Shown here: one piece after another, positions 35,457 through 45,659 of the stretch
How positions within the stretch are numbered: position 1 is the first letter of the stretch
Layout of the letters: each line of letters opens with the position of its first letter
Assembly: GCA_023435565.1 (NCBI GenBank)
Contig: JAEYRN010000036.1
Location: forward strand, 1-64,000
Length of the DNA stretch: 64,000 nt
From: Bacillota bacterium
Lineage (GTDB): Bacteria; Bacillota; UBA4882; UBA8346
Direction: 5' to 3'
The notes under the pieces: model-generated
What the model was told of the DNA's origin: nothing
What the model saw: the letters and a program-made list of their open reading frames with translations, nothing else
Databases searched by the model: none
Made by a program: the position numbers and the translations under genes

Positions 35457-37223
35457 TTGAAGTTTATGATTAGGACCTCTTCCTGCGGCGAAGTGGACCG
35501 TCAGGATATTGGAAAAGATATTATTTTGAATGGCTGGGTCCAACGCCGCCGCGATCTGGGTGGGTTAATATTTGTCGATCTAAGAGATCGTTCCGGTATA
35601 GTCCAGGTAGTTTTTAACCCGGAACTTGATCCAAAATCATTTAAACTAGCTGAAAATTTACGCGGTGAATTTGTAATTGCAGTCAAAGGAGTTATATCGG
35701 CCCGTCCGGAAGGGTCTGTTAATACCAGTATGCCTACGGGTGAAATCGAAGTTTTGGCATCGGTTTTGGAAATATTAAACGAAGCGAAAACACCTCCGAT
35801 TTATATAACGGAAGAGCTTGACGCCGATGAGACCATCCGGCTTAAATATCGGTACCTGGACTTACGCCGGCCCGAGATGCAAAGGAGCATTATCCTACGG
35901 CATCGGGTCACCAAAATAGCGAGGGATTTTTTAGATGAAAAAGGGTTTCTGGAGATTGAAACTCCAATCTTAACGAAGAGTTCTCCGGAAGGGGCTCGCG
36001 ATTTTTTAGTTCCCAGCCGTGTCAACCCAGGTCGGTTTTATGCTCTACCCCAATCACCGCAGCTTTTTAAACAATTGTTGATGGTTAGCGGTTTCGAGAG
36101 ATATTTTCAGATTGCCCGTTGTTTCAGGGATGAAGATCTTCGCGCCGACCGTCAACCGGAGTTTACCCAGATCGATATTGAAATGTCGTTTCTTAATCAA
36201 CAGATACTGCTGGATTTGATGGAAGAAATGATCTCTAAAATTTTTAAGGAAACCATCGGGCAGGAATTGGCCCGGCCTTTTCCCAAGATTGAGTATGAGG
36301 AAGCGATGAACCGGTTTGGTTCAGATAAACCTGATACCCGTTTCGGGCTTGAGTTGGTAGATATTTCAGACCTGGTAGCTGAATCAGGATTTAAGGTTTT
36401 TGCAACTACAGTTGCAAATAACGGAAAAGTTGTTGGAATCTGTGTTCCCGGTTGCGCCGACTATACCCGGAGCCAGCTGGATGAACTTTCACCGCTAGCC
36501 GTGACCTATGGCGCCAAGGGTATGGCTTATTTGGCGCTAACTGAGGAAGGATTCAAGTCACCGATTGCTAAATTTTTCTCTCCGGAAGAACTTAACAAAA
36601 TAATCGAACGTTTTAATGCTAAACAGGGAGATTTAATTTTGCTGGTCGCCGATAAACCAAAAACCGCTTTTACGGCGATGGGACAAATCCGTTTGGAATT
36701 CGGCAAACGTTTAAAACTAATTGCTGAAAATTCTTTTAATCTTTTATGGGTGTTGAATTTCCCCTTACTTGAATACGACGAAGAGGAACAGCGTTATGTT
36801 GCTGTACACCATCCTTTTACTTCTCCACTCTCAGAGGATGTTGATAAATTGATTACCGATCCCGGAAAAGTCAGATCTAACTCATATGATCTGGTTTTAA
36901 ACGGAGTAGAACTGGGCGGTGGTAGTCTACGTATCTATCAACGGAGTCTCCAGGAGAAAATGTTTAAGGCCATTGGTCTTTCCACTGAAGAAGCAATGGA
37001 TAAATTCGGATATCTGATGGAAGCCTTTGAGTATGGAACTCCACCTCATGGTGGAATCGCCTTTGGGCTTGATCGTTTGGTCATGTTGCTTGCCGGAAGG
37101 AATTCAATCCGTGATGTAATTGCTTTTCCAAAAACAGCCAGCGCTACTTGCTTAATGAGCGAAACCCCTTCGGAAGTATCGCCCGGGCAGCTAAAGGACC
37201 TAAATATTAAAGTAGATAATTGA
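35457..37223 (+). CDS. aspS: Aspartyl-tRNA synthetase, bacterial type
   Basis: A 588-residue class IIb synthetase that charges tRNA with aspartate. The N-terminal OB fold has NGWVQRRRDLGGLIFVDLRD, and motif 2 is FRDEDLRADRQPEFTQIDIE. The bacterial GAD insertion lies in the middle, and motif 3 is GLDRLVMLLAGRNSIRDVIA. I start at TTG 35457, eight bases after GGAGGG, which gives the family length; the ATG at 35466 is 17 bases from that site. Whether it also charges tRNA-Asn cannot be told. Confidence 0.95.
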   Translation: MKFMIRTSSCGEVDRQDIGKDIILNGWVQRRRDLGGLIFVDLRDRSGIVQVVFNPELDPKSFKLAENLRGEFVIAVKGVISARPEGSVNTSMPTGEIEVLASVLEILNEAKTPPIYITEELDADETIRLKYRYLDLRRPEMQRSIILRHRVTKIARDFLDEKGFLEIETPILTKSSPEGARDFLVPSRVNPGRFYALPQSPQLFKQLLMVSGFERYFQIARCFRDEDLRADRQPEFTQIDIEMSFLNQQILLDLMEEMISKIFKETIGQELARPFPKIEYEEAMNRFGSDKPDTRFGLELVDISDLVAESGFKVFATTVANNGKVVGICVPGCADYTRSQLDELSPLAVTYGAKGMAYLALTEEGFKSPIAKFFSPEELNKIIERFNAKQGDLILLVADKPKTAFTAMGQIRLEFGKRLKLIAENSFNLLWVLNFPLLEYDEEEQRYVAVHHPFTSPLSEDVDKLITDPGKVRSNSYDLVLNGVELGGGSLRIYQRSLQEKMFKAIGLSTEEAMDKFGYLMEAFEYGTPPHGGIAFGLDRLVMLLAGRNSIRDVIAFPKTASATCLMSETPSEVSPGQLKDLNIKVDN

Positions 37224-37356
37224 TAATACTTTAATAATTAACATTTATTTTGCCTTGAATTAAAGGAATTTGCCGTACTTTGGAACTTGAAGCGCATCTC
37301 AAGCTATGATATGATTAAAACGAAAAAAGAGTAAAGTTTATTCACTTTATACTAAG

Positions 37357-37540
37357 AATCCCTGCTTTGTACGTGGTGAAGCTGAATTTGTTATGAACCA
37401 ACATAAATACCTTGGGAGTTCGTCTCTATTGATGGCGTGTAAGCCTCTCCGAGAGGACACATAATATCCGTAGGAGGACACCCACCTTGCGTGAGCAGGG
37501 TTCAGGTAACGTTCAGCATAGCGGCATAGCGGGGTTTTTT
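37357..37540 (+). ncRNA. ssrS: 6S RNA
   Basis: About 184 bases between aspS and tcdA, the position of bsrA in B. subtilis. The two ends pair into the long 6S closing stem: CCCTGC (37360-37365) with GCGGGG (37529-37534), then GCTGAA with TTCAGC, GTTA with TAAC and TGAACC with GGTTCA. The interior is open, with a CCTCTCCGAGAGG hairpin at the tip. A -10-like TATACT lies just upstream, and the RNA ends in a TTTTTT run. 6S RNA binds the housekeeping RNA polymerase and mimics an open promoter. Confidence 0.85.
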
Positions 37541-37719
37541 AATTTAACTATGTACAATTGACAATATACAAATATAAATTTTGTTTTGGGAATTATTAAA
37601 GGGCGACTAGGAGATCGTCCTTTTATTTTATTTACTTGTTTTTTGGTTTACTTGCTTGTATTCCTATTTGAAAAATGGTAAGTTGATTGGGGAAATTATC
37701 GAGAAAAAAGGAGTACATA

Positions 37720-38484
37720 GTGGACCGTTTTACACGTACGGAATTATTAATTGGTAGCGATGGTTTGGCCAAGTTGGCACAGAAAAAAGTAGCCGTATTC
37801 GGGGTGGGAGGAGTTGGTTCTTTTACTGTAGAGGCCTTAGCCCGCAGTGGAATCGGCTCTTTGACCTTGGTAGATTATGATGAGATTTGTATTACAAATT
37901 TAAACCGTCAAATACATGCTCTGGAAAGTACCGTCGGTCGGCCAAAAGTGGAAGTTATGGCTGAGCGTTTACTTGAGATTAATCCCGCTATCAGCTTAAG
38001 ACTTCATCAAAAGTTCTATTCAGCAACTAATCGTGAGGAACTATTAACCTCGGATTTGGACTTTGTAATTGACGCTATCGATACTGTTACATCCAAAGTA
38101 GATCTAATTCTTAATTGCACCCAAAAGGGCATTCCGATAATTTCTTCAATGGGTACCGGTAATAAACTTGATCCACTCCGTTTTCAACTGGCTGATATTA
38201 GCAAAACTCATACCGACCCGTTAGCGAAAGCTGTTCGTTCCTTACTTCGAAAACATGGTGTCACTTCCGGAGTTCAAGTGCTTTTTTCTACTGAAATTCC
38301 ACAACAAACTAAATTAATAACTGAAATGGAAGTTCGGGATTATACGGCCAATGATTTCGAAGTAATCAATAAACGTAGACAAATCCCGGGCAGTATTTCT
38401 TTCGTACCTCCGGTAGCAGGAATGATTATTGCGGGAGCGGTAATCAGAAATTTGCTGGTTCAAGGAGGTGTAATTTCCAAATGA
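37720..38484 (+). CDS. tcdA: tRNA threonylcarbamoyladenosine dehydratase
   Basis: A 254-residue E1-like (ThiF/MoeB-fold) enzyme that makes cyclic t6A at position 37 of tRNAs. The ATP site is FGVGGVGSFTVEALARSG, followed by VDYDEICITNLNRQ and DAIDTV. I start at GTG 37720 with GGAG upstream. The gene follows 6S RNA as yrvM does in Bacillus. Its stop overlaps the next gene's ATG (ATGA). Confidence 0.93.
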   Translation: MDRFTRTELLIGSDGLAKLAQKKVAVFGVGGVGSFTVEALARSGIGSLTLVDYDEICITNLNRQIHALESTVGRPKVEVMAERLLEINPAISLRLHQKFYSATNREELLTSDLDFVIDAIDTVTSKVDLILNCTQKGIPIISSMGTGNKLDPLRFQLADISKTHTDPLAKAVRSLLRKHGVTSGVQVLFSTEIPQQTKLITEMEVRDYTANDFEVINKRRQIPGSISFVPPVAGMIIAGAVIRNLLVQGGVISK

Positions 38485-39050
38485 CTGCCATTTTATCCAA
38501 AAAAGAACTCCGTTTGGAAATTAAAGCACGTTTGGGTGGATTGACACAAGAAAAGTACCAAGCTCTGAACGGGGATTTATACCGTAATTTTTGCCAGTTG
38601 GAGATTTTAAAAAGTGTTAATTATATTATGATTTATTATTCGGTCCGAAAAGAAGCAGCAACGATAAGGATTATAAATTATTTACTGAATCTGGGTAAAA
38701 CGGTAACCCTTCCGGTATGTACGCCGGAACGTGATTTGAAAGCAGCGGTAATTAAGGATTTAAGCAGACTTCAAGCAGCTTCATACGGTTTGATGGAGCC
38801 TGACCCGGGAGCGTTTGTAATAGATAGCTGTAAATTGGAGTTAATCGTTGCACCCGGGGTTGCCTTTGATGAAAAAGGACATCGTCTTGGTCATGGGGGA
38901 GGTTATTACGACCGGTTTCTTTCAAAAATATCAAACGGATTCAAGCTGGGCCTTGCATATGATTTTCAATTAGTTCCGGAAGTACCTGTCGAAAGCCATG
39001 ATATAAAAATGAATGCCCTTTTGACACCAACTCGGTATTTGAATTTTTGA
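38481..39050 (+). CDS. 5-formyltetrahydrofolate cyclo-ligase
   Basis: A 189-residue enzyme that converts 5-formyl-THF to methenyl-THF with ATP. The family signature GHGGGYYDRFLS lies near residue 136, with the phosphate-binding region VAPGVAFDEKGHRLG before it and the Y-x-V-R-KEA segment (YYSVRKEAAT) near the N terminus. It is coupled to tcdA through an ATGA overlap. Confidence 0.93.
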   Translation: MTAILSKKELRLEIKARLGGLTQEKYQALNGDLYRNFCQLEILKSVNYIMIYYSVRKEAATIRIINYLLNLGKTVTLPVCTPERDLKAAVIKDLSRLQAASYGLMEPDPGAFVIDSCKLELIVAPGVAFDEKGHRLGHGGGYYDRFLSKISNGFKLGLAYDFQLVPEVPVESHDIKMNALLTPTRYLNF

Positions 39051-39096
39051 TGATAATGGGAAATTAAATTTTTACACCCACTTCGATTGCGTTTAT

Positions 39097-39810
39097 CTAT
39101 AAAGAAAGTCCGCCTTTATGGAGGGCATCATCTTTTGAAATACCTCTGTCAATTAAATCTTGTTCTTCGGGACCCGGTTGAATAAATTGAACTCCAACTA
39201 TATAAGAATAGTCGGATTTTTGCATGGGATGGACATGCTGAACCCGGCCAATCACTGAAATGCTTTTTCCAGCTAAAGGAAATTCGATTAACAAAGTGAT
39301 TCCTACCGGGAGTTGCAGATTGGTAAGAAGTGTGATGCCGCCTTTACTTACATCCTTGCTTTCTCCGGTACCTATTTTGGAAGTGAGATGTTTTAAATCT
39401 CGATCTCCCAGACGTAACATACGATAATTTACTTGGGTAAAAAGTGGTTTGCGCTTACTGACTCTCCGTTCTCTTTTAATAACCACTCGGGGGCTTTCAA
39501 TGATGATTTGAAAGCTTTCTTGAATAGTTCGTCTTAAAATTTTACTACGGAAAAAGATTAATTCATTAGAATTACATGATTGAATGGCTATCATTTTTTG
39601 GGGAAGAAACAGATCGAACCAATCCAGTAAATCTCGGGAGAGAGAAAGAGTCATCGTTGTTGCATCGACAGCTAAGATTGTGGCCTTACCGGATATTTCC
39701 TCAAAACGGCCATTGTCCGAGGCTTTATTAATGATTATTTCCAACGGTTGGTTAGTTTGAAAGATTCTATTTAAATCATTTGAGTCCAGTTTCAAATACA
39801 TCTCGCTCAT
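39097..39810 (-). CDS. YcgR-like PilZ c-di-GMP-binding protein
   Basis: A 237-residue cytoplasmic protein. The N-terminal half resembles the YcgR-N/flagellar brake fold. The C-terminal PilZ domain has the c-di-GMP motif RERRVSKRKP (RxxxR-like) and ESKDVSKGGITLLT (D/NxSxxG-like). Such proteins change motility or surface functions in response to c-di-GMP; in this window a GGDEF-EAL protein at 54253 could supply or remove the ligand. I start at the ATG at 39810 with GGGGTG upstream. Confidence 0.85.
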   Translation of the reverse strand: MSEMYLKLDSNDLNRIFQTNQPLEIIINKASDNGRFEEISGKATILAVDATTMTLSLSRDLLDWFDLFLPQKMIAIQSCNSNELIFFRSKILRRTIQESFQIIIESPRVVIKRERRVSKRKPLFTQVNYRMLRLGDRDLKHLTSKIGTGESKDVSKGGITLLTNLQLPVGITLLIEFPLAGKSISVIGRVQHVHPMQKSDYSYIVGVQFIQPGPEEQDLIDRGISKDDALHKGGLSL

Positions 39811-39888
39811 TTTGATCACCCCGATTCACATTTATCCCAATAAACTTCTATAAAGAACAAAAGATTCCTTCATCACCAAGATTAGGAA

Positions 39889-39920
39889 CTATTTGTTTTT
39901 AAATAAACCTAGTGGTATAA
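39889..39920 (+). promoter_or_regulatory. Candidate secA promoter
   Basis: TATAAT near 39915 with a TTGTTT-like -35 about 17 bases upstream, on the strand and at a distance (about 140 bases) suited to secA. Confidence 0.4.
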
Positions 39921-40060
39921 TATTACGGTGATTAAGGATGGCACTTTTTTACCGCAAATACGTTGTAAAAATATAGTTTTTAGTCATATTACTAGGGGCT
40001 TGTTTTTTTGTTCGGCAATAAATGATTTTTTCGGTCTTTAAAAAAGTTGAGGTGGATTTC

Positions 40061-42700
40061 ATGCTGAAAATGTTAGCTGAATTATGGGATACCAATCTTA
40101 AGGAAGTGAAACGCCTAAGGAAAGCAATTGAAGAGATTAATTCCTTGGAACCTGAGATTGAGAGATTGAACGATTCTGAGCTCCGTGCAAAAAGTGACGA
40201 GTTTAAACGGAAGTTAACGGAGGGCCAATCACTGGACGACATTATGCCGGAAGCTTTCGCGGTGGTTCGTGAAGCGGCCAAAAGGACCCTCGGTCAAAGA
40301 CACTTTGACGTTCAATTAATGGGCGGCATTGTGCTTCATGAAGGTAAAATTGCCGAGATGAAGACCGGGGAAGGAAAAACTCTCGTAGCTACTTTACCGG
40401 TTTATTTAAATGCCCTAACTGGTCGTGGAGTACACGTAGTTACGGTTAATGATTACTTGGCCAAGTTTCATAGCGAATGGATGGGAAGGGTTTACCGTTT
40501 TTTGGGACTTTCGGTTGGAGTAATCCTTCACAATTTAAACTCGGAAGAGCGCAGGCATGCTTATAGTTGTGATATCACATATGGAACCAATAATGAATTT
40601 GGTTTTGATTATCTTCGCGATAATATGGCTTTTTCCGTTGAGGACATGGTTCAACGTGAATTAAATTATGCCATTGTCGACGAGGTTGATAGCATTTTAA
40701 TTGACGAAGCTAGAACTCCGTTGATCATTTCCGGCCAGGCGGATGAATCAACTGAGTTATATTACAAATTCGCTCGAATCGCCCCGAAGTTAAAAAATGA
40801 AATTGATTATACCGTAGACGAAAAAGCCAGGACTGTGGTTGTAACTGAAGAAGGCGTTACCAAAGTCGAACAAATGCTCAATGTTGAAAATATGTACGAT
40901 GACGAGAACACCGAATTGGTTCATCAATTGAATCAAGCACTCCGGGCTAAGGAACTAATGAAGCGCGACCGGGATTATGTTGTCAAAGACGGTGAAGTGA
41001 TAATTGTCGATGAATTTACCGGACGGTTAATGTTTGGCCGCCGATATAGTGACGGACTTCATCAAGCCATTGAGGCGAAGGAAGGAGTTAAAATTGAACG
41101 GGAAAGTCAAACCTTAGCGACAATTACCTTCCAGAATTATTTTCGGATGTATAACAAACTTGCCGGTATGACCGGTACTGCCGAGACCGAGGAGATGGAA
41201 TTCAGGAAGATCTATGGTCTTGAGGTAGTTGTTATTCCCACCAATTTACCGATGATCAGGATTGATCATCCTGATGTGGTTTATAAAACCGAATCCGGTA
41301 AGTTTCGAGCCGTGGTTGAGGATATTGTAGCAGTACACCAGAATAAACAGCCAATATTGGTTGGGACAATCTCAATCGAAAAGTCGGAAGAGTTAAGTAA
41401 CATGCTGAAGAAGAAAGGTGTGCCTCATCAGGTCTTGAATGCCAAACACCATGAGCGGGAAGCTGAAATTATTGCTCAAGCAGGCCGGTTGGGGTTGGTT
41501 ACTATCGCTACTAATATGGCCGGCCGTGGTACGGACATCATTTTAGGTGGTAATGCTGAATTTTTAGCAAAGGATTTTTTACGGTCCCGCGGGATTGACC
41601 CTGCCGAAGCAACACCGGAAGAATATCAATTGACCCTTCAAGAAGCAAAAACCATCACTTCCAAGGAACATGAAGCAGTGGTGAATTCGGGTGGGTTATA
41701 TATTATTGGAACGGAACGTCATGAAAGCCGCCGGATTGATAATCAATTGCGCGGTAGAGCCGGTCGGCAAGGTGACCCCGGAGCTTCTCGTTTCTATGTT
41801 TCAATGGAAGATGATTTGATGCGTCTTTTTGGTGGCGAAATGATATCAGGTTTGATGGAACGCTTAGGTTGGACTGAAGATATGCCCATCGAGCATTCGG
41901 CAATTGCCCGAAGAATCGAAGCCGCTCAACGCAAAGTGGAAAACCGGAATTTTGATATTCGGAAACACGTTTTGGAATATGACGATGTTCTTAATAAACA
42001 AAGGGAAATTATTTATGAGCTCCGGAAGCAACTGCTGTTTGGGGCAGATGAGCACCAAAAGGTAATTCAATTGTTCGGAGAAGTTACCGATAATCTATTG
42101 GAAATCTACGCAAACGCAAAAATAATACCGGAAGAGTGGGATTTGGAAGGATTATTGCAAGCGGTATATACAACCCTTCTTCCATCGGATGCTATTACCA
42201 TTGAGGAATTGGAACGGGTTAACCATCAGGAACTAAAGGAAATTATTCTTAATAGAGCTTTGGATATTTATAAATCTAAAGAAACGGAGATCGGGAGCGA
42301 GCATTTACGCCAGTTTGAGCGTTTAGTAATGCTAAGGACCATCGATGTGAAATGGATGGATCACTTAGAGGCCATGGATGAATTAAAAGAGGGTATTGGC
42401 CTCCGTGCATACGGTCAAAATGACCCGTTGGTGGCTTATAAAATTGAAGCTTATCAGATGTTTAAGGATATGCGTGATAGTATTAATGAGGAAGTAGTTA
42501 GAACTTTAGCTAAAATTCAAATAACTTCCGAAGAAAAAGTTACCCAAAGGCCTAAACTCCGTAATATCTCCACTAACTTGAACGAAGATGGAAGCCCGGC
42601 GGTACAACAACGGGTAGTTGGGAAAAAAGTCGGGCGAAACGATCCTTGCCCTTGCGGGAGTGGTAAAAAGTATAAAAAATGTTGTGGTTTAGAAACTTGA
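40061..42700 (+). CDS. secA: Preprotein translocase ATPase SecA
   Basis: An 879-residue motor that pushes proteins through SecYEG. Walker A is MKTGEGKTLVATLP and Walker B is VDEVDSILIDEARTPLI; the preprotein cross-linking domain and helical scaffold are present. The extreme C terminus has the zinc-binding SecB/ribosome-contact motif GRNDPCPCGSGKKYKKCCG. I start at the ATG at 40061 after GAGGTGG; an ATG at 40022 is not needed. It is followed by prfB, a common Bacillota order. Confidence 0.96.
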   Translation: MLKMLAELWDTNLKEVKRLRKAIEEINSLEPEIERLNDSELRAKSDEFKRKLTEGQSLDDIMPEAFAVVREAAKRTLGQRHFDVQLMGGIVLHEGKIAEMKTGEGKTLVATLPVYLNALTGRGVHVVTVNDYLAKFHSEWMGRVYRFLGLSVGVILHNLNSEERRHAYSCDITYGTNNEFGFDYLRDNMAFSVEDMVQRELNYAIVDEVDSILIDEARTPLIISGQADESTELYYKFARIAPKLKNEIDYTVDEKARTVVVTEEGVTKVEQMLNVENMYDDENTELVHQLNQALRAKELMKRDRDYVVKDGEVIIVDEFTGRLMFGRRYSDGLHQAIEAKEGVKIERESQTLATITFQNYFRMYNKLAGMTGTAETEEMEFRKIYGLEVVVIPTNLPMIRIDHPDVVYKTESGKFRAVVEDIVAVHQNKQPILVGTISIEKSEELSNMLKKKGVPHQVLNAKHHEREAEIIAQAGRLGLVTIATNMAGRGTDIILGGNAEFLAKDFLRSRGIDPAEATPEEYQLTLQEAKTITSKEHEAVVNSGGLYIIGTERHESRRIDNQLRGRAGRQGDPGASRFYVSMEDDLMRLFGGEMISGLMERLGWTEDMPIEHSAIARRIEAAQRKVENRNFDIRKHVLEYDDVLNKQREIIYELRKQLLFGADEHQKVIQLFGEVTDNLLEIYANAKIIPEEWDLEGLLQAVYTTLLPSDAITIEELERVNHQELKEIILNRALDIYKSKETEIGSEHLRQFERLVMLRTIDVKWMDHLEAMDELKEGIGLRAYGQNDPLVAYKIEAYQMFKDMRDSINEEVVRTLAKIQITSEEKVTQRPKLRNISTNLNEDGSPAVQQRVVGKKVGRNDPCPCGSGKKYKKCCGLET

Positions 42701-42730
42701 TATATTTTACATTTTAGATGAGGTGATTGC

Positions 42731-43841
42731 ATGATTGAACCTAGTGAGTTACGTAGTCAATTAACGGATTTAAAGAAAAGATTGCAGCAAATGAGGGAGT
42801 ATCTTTAATTTAGCAGCCAAAAAAGATCGTATCGAGGAGTTAAGCGCTCTTTCAACTGCTCCAGATCTTTGGAATGATCCGGCCCAAGCCCAAAAAGTTT
42901 TACAGGAACTTACCTCTTTAAAAAACCAGGTGGAACTGATTGAACGTCTGGACAACCAGGAGTCAGAGTTATCCGGACTTTTAGAAATGGCGGTAAGTGA
43001 AGGTGAAGAGGAACTATTAAAGGAGATATTCGACGGGGTTAATAATTTAACCAAGGAAGTAAATAATTTAGAATTGAGTAACATGTTGAATGGCGAGTAT
43101 GACCGCTTTAATGCTTATTTAACCATTCATCCCGGCGCCGGCGGTACCGAATCACAAGATTGGGCAGAGATGCTCCTTCGAATGTACGTACGTTGGGCTG
43201 AGCGTAAAGGTTTTAAGGTTGAATTTCTGGATTATCAGCCGGGTGATGAGGCCGGAGTAAAAAGCGTTACACTTCAAATATCCGGTGAAAATGCTTATGG
43301 TTATCTGAGGAGTGAAAAAGGAGTCCATCGACTGGTCCGGATCTCGCCTTTTGATGCTTCGGGACGAAGACACACCTCGTTTTCTTCAGTGGATACCGTA
43401 CCGGAAATTGATGATTCAATCGAAGTCGAAATTCGATCGGAAGATTTAAAGGTTGATACCTATAGGTCAAGCGGCGCGGGAGGCCAGCATGTAAACAAGA
43501 CTGAATCGGCTATTAGGATAACTCACATTCCTACTGGAATCGTCGTGGCTTGCCAGAACGAACGATCGCAATTTCAAAACCGTGATCGGGCGATGCAAAT
43601 GTTAAAAGCTAAAATATTCGAGAAATACCGGCAAGAACAAGAAGCCAAACTAGCCCAGATAAAAGGTGAGTATACTGATATTGCCTGGGGAAACCAGATC
43701 CGTTCTTATGTTTTTTGTCCTTATACTATGGTTAAAGACCATCGAACCGAAGCTGAGACCGGTAATGTTCAGTCGATTATGGACGGCGAACTTGACTCAT
43801 TCATTGAGGCCTATTTAAAATCAGAATATAATAAAAGTTAA
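42731..43841 (+). CDS. prfB: Peptide chain release factor 2 with programmed +1 frameshift
   Basis: RF2, about 369 residues, recognises UGA and UAA. Codons 1-25 (42731-42805) end ATG AGG GAG TAT CTT followed by the in-frame stop TAA at 42806-42808. Reading resumes in the +1 frame at 42807 (NLAAKKDRIEELS). The Shine-Dalgarno-like AGGGAG and the CTT slippery codon match the classical prfB recoding site, but the stop is UAA where nearly all known cases have UGA. The SPF anticodon-like motif (VRISPFDAS) and GGQ (SGAGGQHVNKT) are intact. AGGTG precedes the ATG. Confidence 0.93.
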
Positions 43842-43861
43842 ATTGGAAAATAAAACTAATT

Positions 43862-43893
43862 AACCCCGGTTAAACTATAACCGGGGTTTTTTA
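43862..43893 (+). terminator. Rho-independent terminator after prfB
   Basis: AACCCCGGTT and AACCGGGGTT form a perfect 10-bp stem with a 7-nt loop, ending in a TTTTTT tract. Confidence 0.93.
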
Positions 43894-43915
43894 ATTTGTT
43901 ACGGAGGGGATAACC

Positions 43916-45562
43916 CTGAGTGAAGAAAAATCTTATCAGCGGATCCTGTTTCTTTTTGGGATTTGCTTCCTTCTATTGATTGCCCTTATAATTCGTTTGT
44001 TTCAAATCCAAGTGATTAATTTTGAAAAATTTGCAAAACTGGCTGCGGGACAACATGGTTTGTTACTCCAAGAAAATCATTTAAGAGGAGCGATCTGTGA
44101 CCGGAATGGCAGGTTACTTCGAGGCCCAATCCAAAATTGGTACTTACTTGTAAGGAACGTCAACCGTAAAAGCTTAACGGAGTATCAAAAAAAACTATCC
44201 TTCCTCGCACCTAATTTGTTTAAAGCAACTGAATCTAATCTGGCCAAAAAATACTGGATATATGCAAAACCCTTAAATAACTCTGAGATTAAACGGATTA
44301 TTTCTTTGGAAGACCCTAATTTTAAGGTAGTTGCCAATCAAACCGGGAGAGGTCAACCAAAACAATTGGCCTGGCATATATTGGGGATGCTTGCAGGAGA
44401 TGAAGGTCGGTCCGGATTAGAGTATTCTTTGGAGCCAGTTTTTAAGAACCCTTCTTTTTCGGCAACAATTCAATCCTTATCCGACGCTACAGATCAACCA
44501 CTTCTCGGATTAGGTTTACGTTCAGTAGAACATCAAAATCCGAATAGTTATTTTTTAACAATTGATCTTCCCATTCAAACTCTAGTCGAGGGAATTCTTG
44601 ATGGTGAAAATTTCTGCGGTGCAATAGTAGTATTAGATGTCAAAAGCGGCGCTATTTTAGCCATGGCTAGTCGTCCTATGGTAACATTGGCTAATATAGA
44701 ATCAAGTCTGAATAATCCGGAAAATCCATTTATTAATCGAGCAATTACTGCATATCCTCCAGGTTCGGTCTTTAAATCAGTATTACTCTGTGCCGGTCTC
44801 GATTCAAATATAGTATTTGAGGATGAATTTTTTAGGGATCAAGGATATTTACAAATAGGCGAGAAAATTTGGAAATGCACTACTGCTCCGGATAAAAATG
44901 GACATGGTTTTATTAGTCTTACCGAAGCTTTTGCCTATTCCTGCAATCCGGTCTTTATTGAACTTGGTTTGCGGTTAGATCCCGGTTTGATTTTAAATTA
45001 TGCTGATAATTTTGGATTTGGAAGGCCTGCTAATATTGGATTGGTTGATGAGGCATGGGGAGCCCTTCCTACCGGAATTGGTTTATCATTTGGAGAAAGG
45101 GCTAACCTTGCCTTAGGGCAAGAGCTGGTTTTTGCTACTCCTTTACAAGTGGCTTCCCTGATCCAAACTATTGCCAATGATGGGGTTCGATTAGTGCCGC
45201 ATTTAATAAAGGGGAAAATTAATAATAAAGGTAAATTGATAGAGTTTGAATTAAACGAACCACCTAAAAGGGTAATACGGAAAAAGACTGCCTTGCAAGT
45301 TCAAAAAATGATGGCGGCTGTTTTAGAATATGGGACCGGTAGGGATGCCCAGCCTTCATGTAAAGCGGCGGGAAAAACCGGTACCGTTCAAAACAGTGAG
45401 AGCCGAGACCTTCAGGATCATGCTTGGTTTGCGGGTTTTGCTCCATTGAATAATCCCCGTTTTGCAATAGTAGTTTTTTGCGAGAAGGGAATTTCAGGTG
45501 GTACAACTGCAGCGCCTATTTTTCGAAAAATAGTGGATAAAATTACCACGAGAATAGACTAG
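43916..45562 (+). CDS. Class B penicillin-binding protein (PBP2/SpoVD-like), probable CTG start
   Basis: A D,D-transpeptidase of about 548 residues. From CTG 43916 the protein reads (M)SEEKSYQRILFLFGICFLL, giving the N-terminal anchor. The dimerisation domain starts at HLRGAICDRNGRLL. The transpeptidase domain has SVFK (Ser284), SCN (Ser342) and KTGT (Lys487). The only ATG/GTG/TTG start in this frame near the 5' end is TTG 43976, inside the membrane helix and without a ribosome site. CTG has GGAGGGG six bases upstream. The position before sigK suggests a sporulation or wall-growth role (inference). Confidence 0.85.
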   Translation: MSEEKSYQRILFLFGICFLLLIALIIRLFQIQVINFEKFAKLAAGQHGLLLQENHLRGAICDRNGRLLRGPIQNWYLLVRNVNRKSLTEYQKKLSFLAPNLFKATESNLAKKYWIYAKPLNNSEIKRIISLEDPNFKVVANQTGRGQPKQLAWHILGMLAGDEGRSGLEYSLEPVFKNPSFSATIQSLSDATDQPLLGLGLRSVEHQNPNSYFLTIDLPIQTLVEGILDGENFCGAIVVLDVKSGAILAMASRPMVTLANIESSLNNPENPFINRAITAYPPGSVFKSVLLCAGLDSNIVFEDEFFRDQGYLQIGEKIWKCTTAPDKNGHGFISLTEAFAYSCNPVFIELGLRLDPGLILNYADNFGFGRPANIGLVDEAWGALPTGIGLSFGERANLALGQELVFATPLQVASLIQTIANDGVRLVPHLIKGKINNKGKLIEFELNEPPKRVIRKKTALQVQKMMAAVLEYGTGRDAQPSCKAAGKTGTVQNSESRDLQDHAWFAGFAPLNNPRFAIVVFCEKGISGGTTAAPIFRKIVDKITTRID

Positions 45563-45659
45563 CACAGAATCTCCCTTAAAAACATAGGAATATTGGTACG
45601 GAGTCAATTTGCATTTTGTGCAAACAACCCGTTAATTCCTATGGAGGTGTCTGTACAGC

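Noticed and set aside
42930..43841. prfB as a shorter gene starting at 42930
   Set aside because: The start would miss the conserved N-terminal helices; the upstream 25 codons plus the frameshift site account for the full-length protein.
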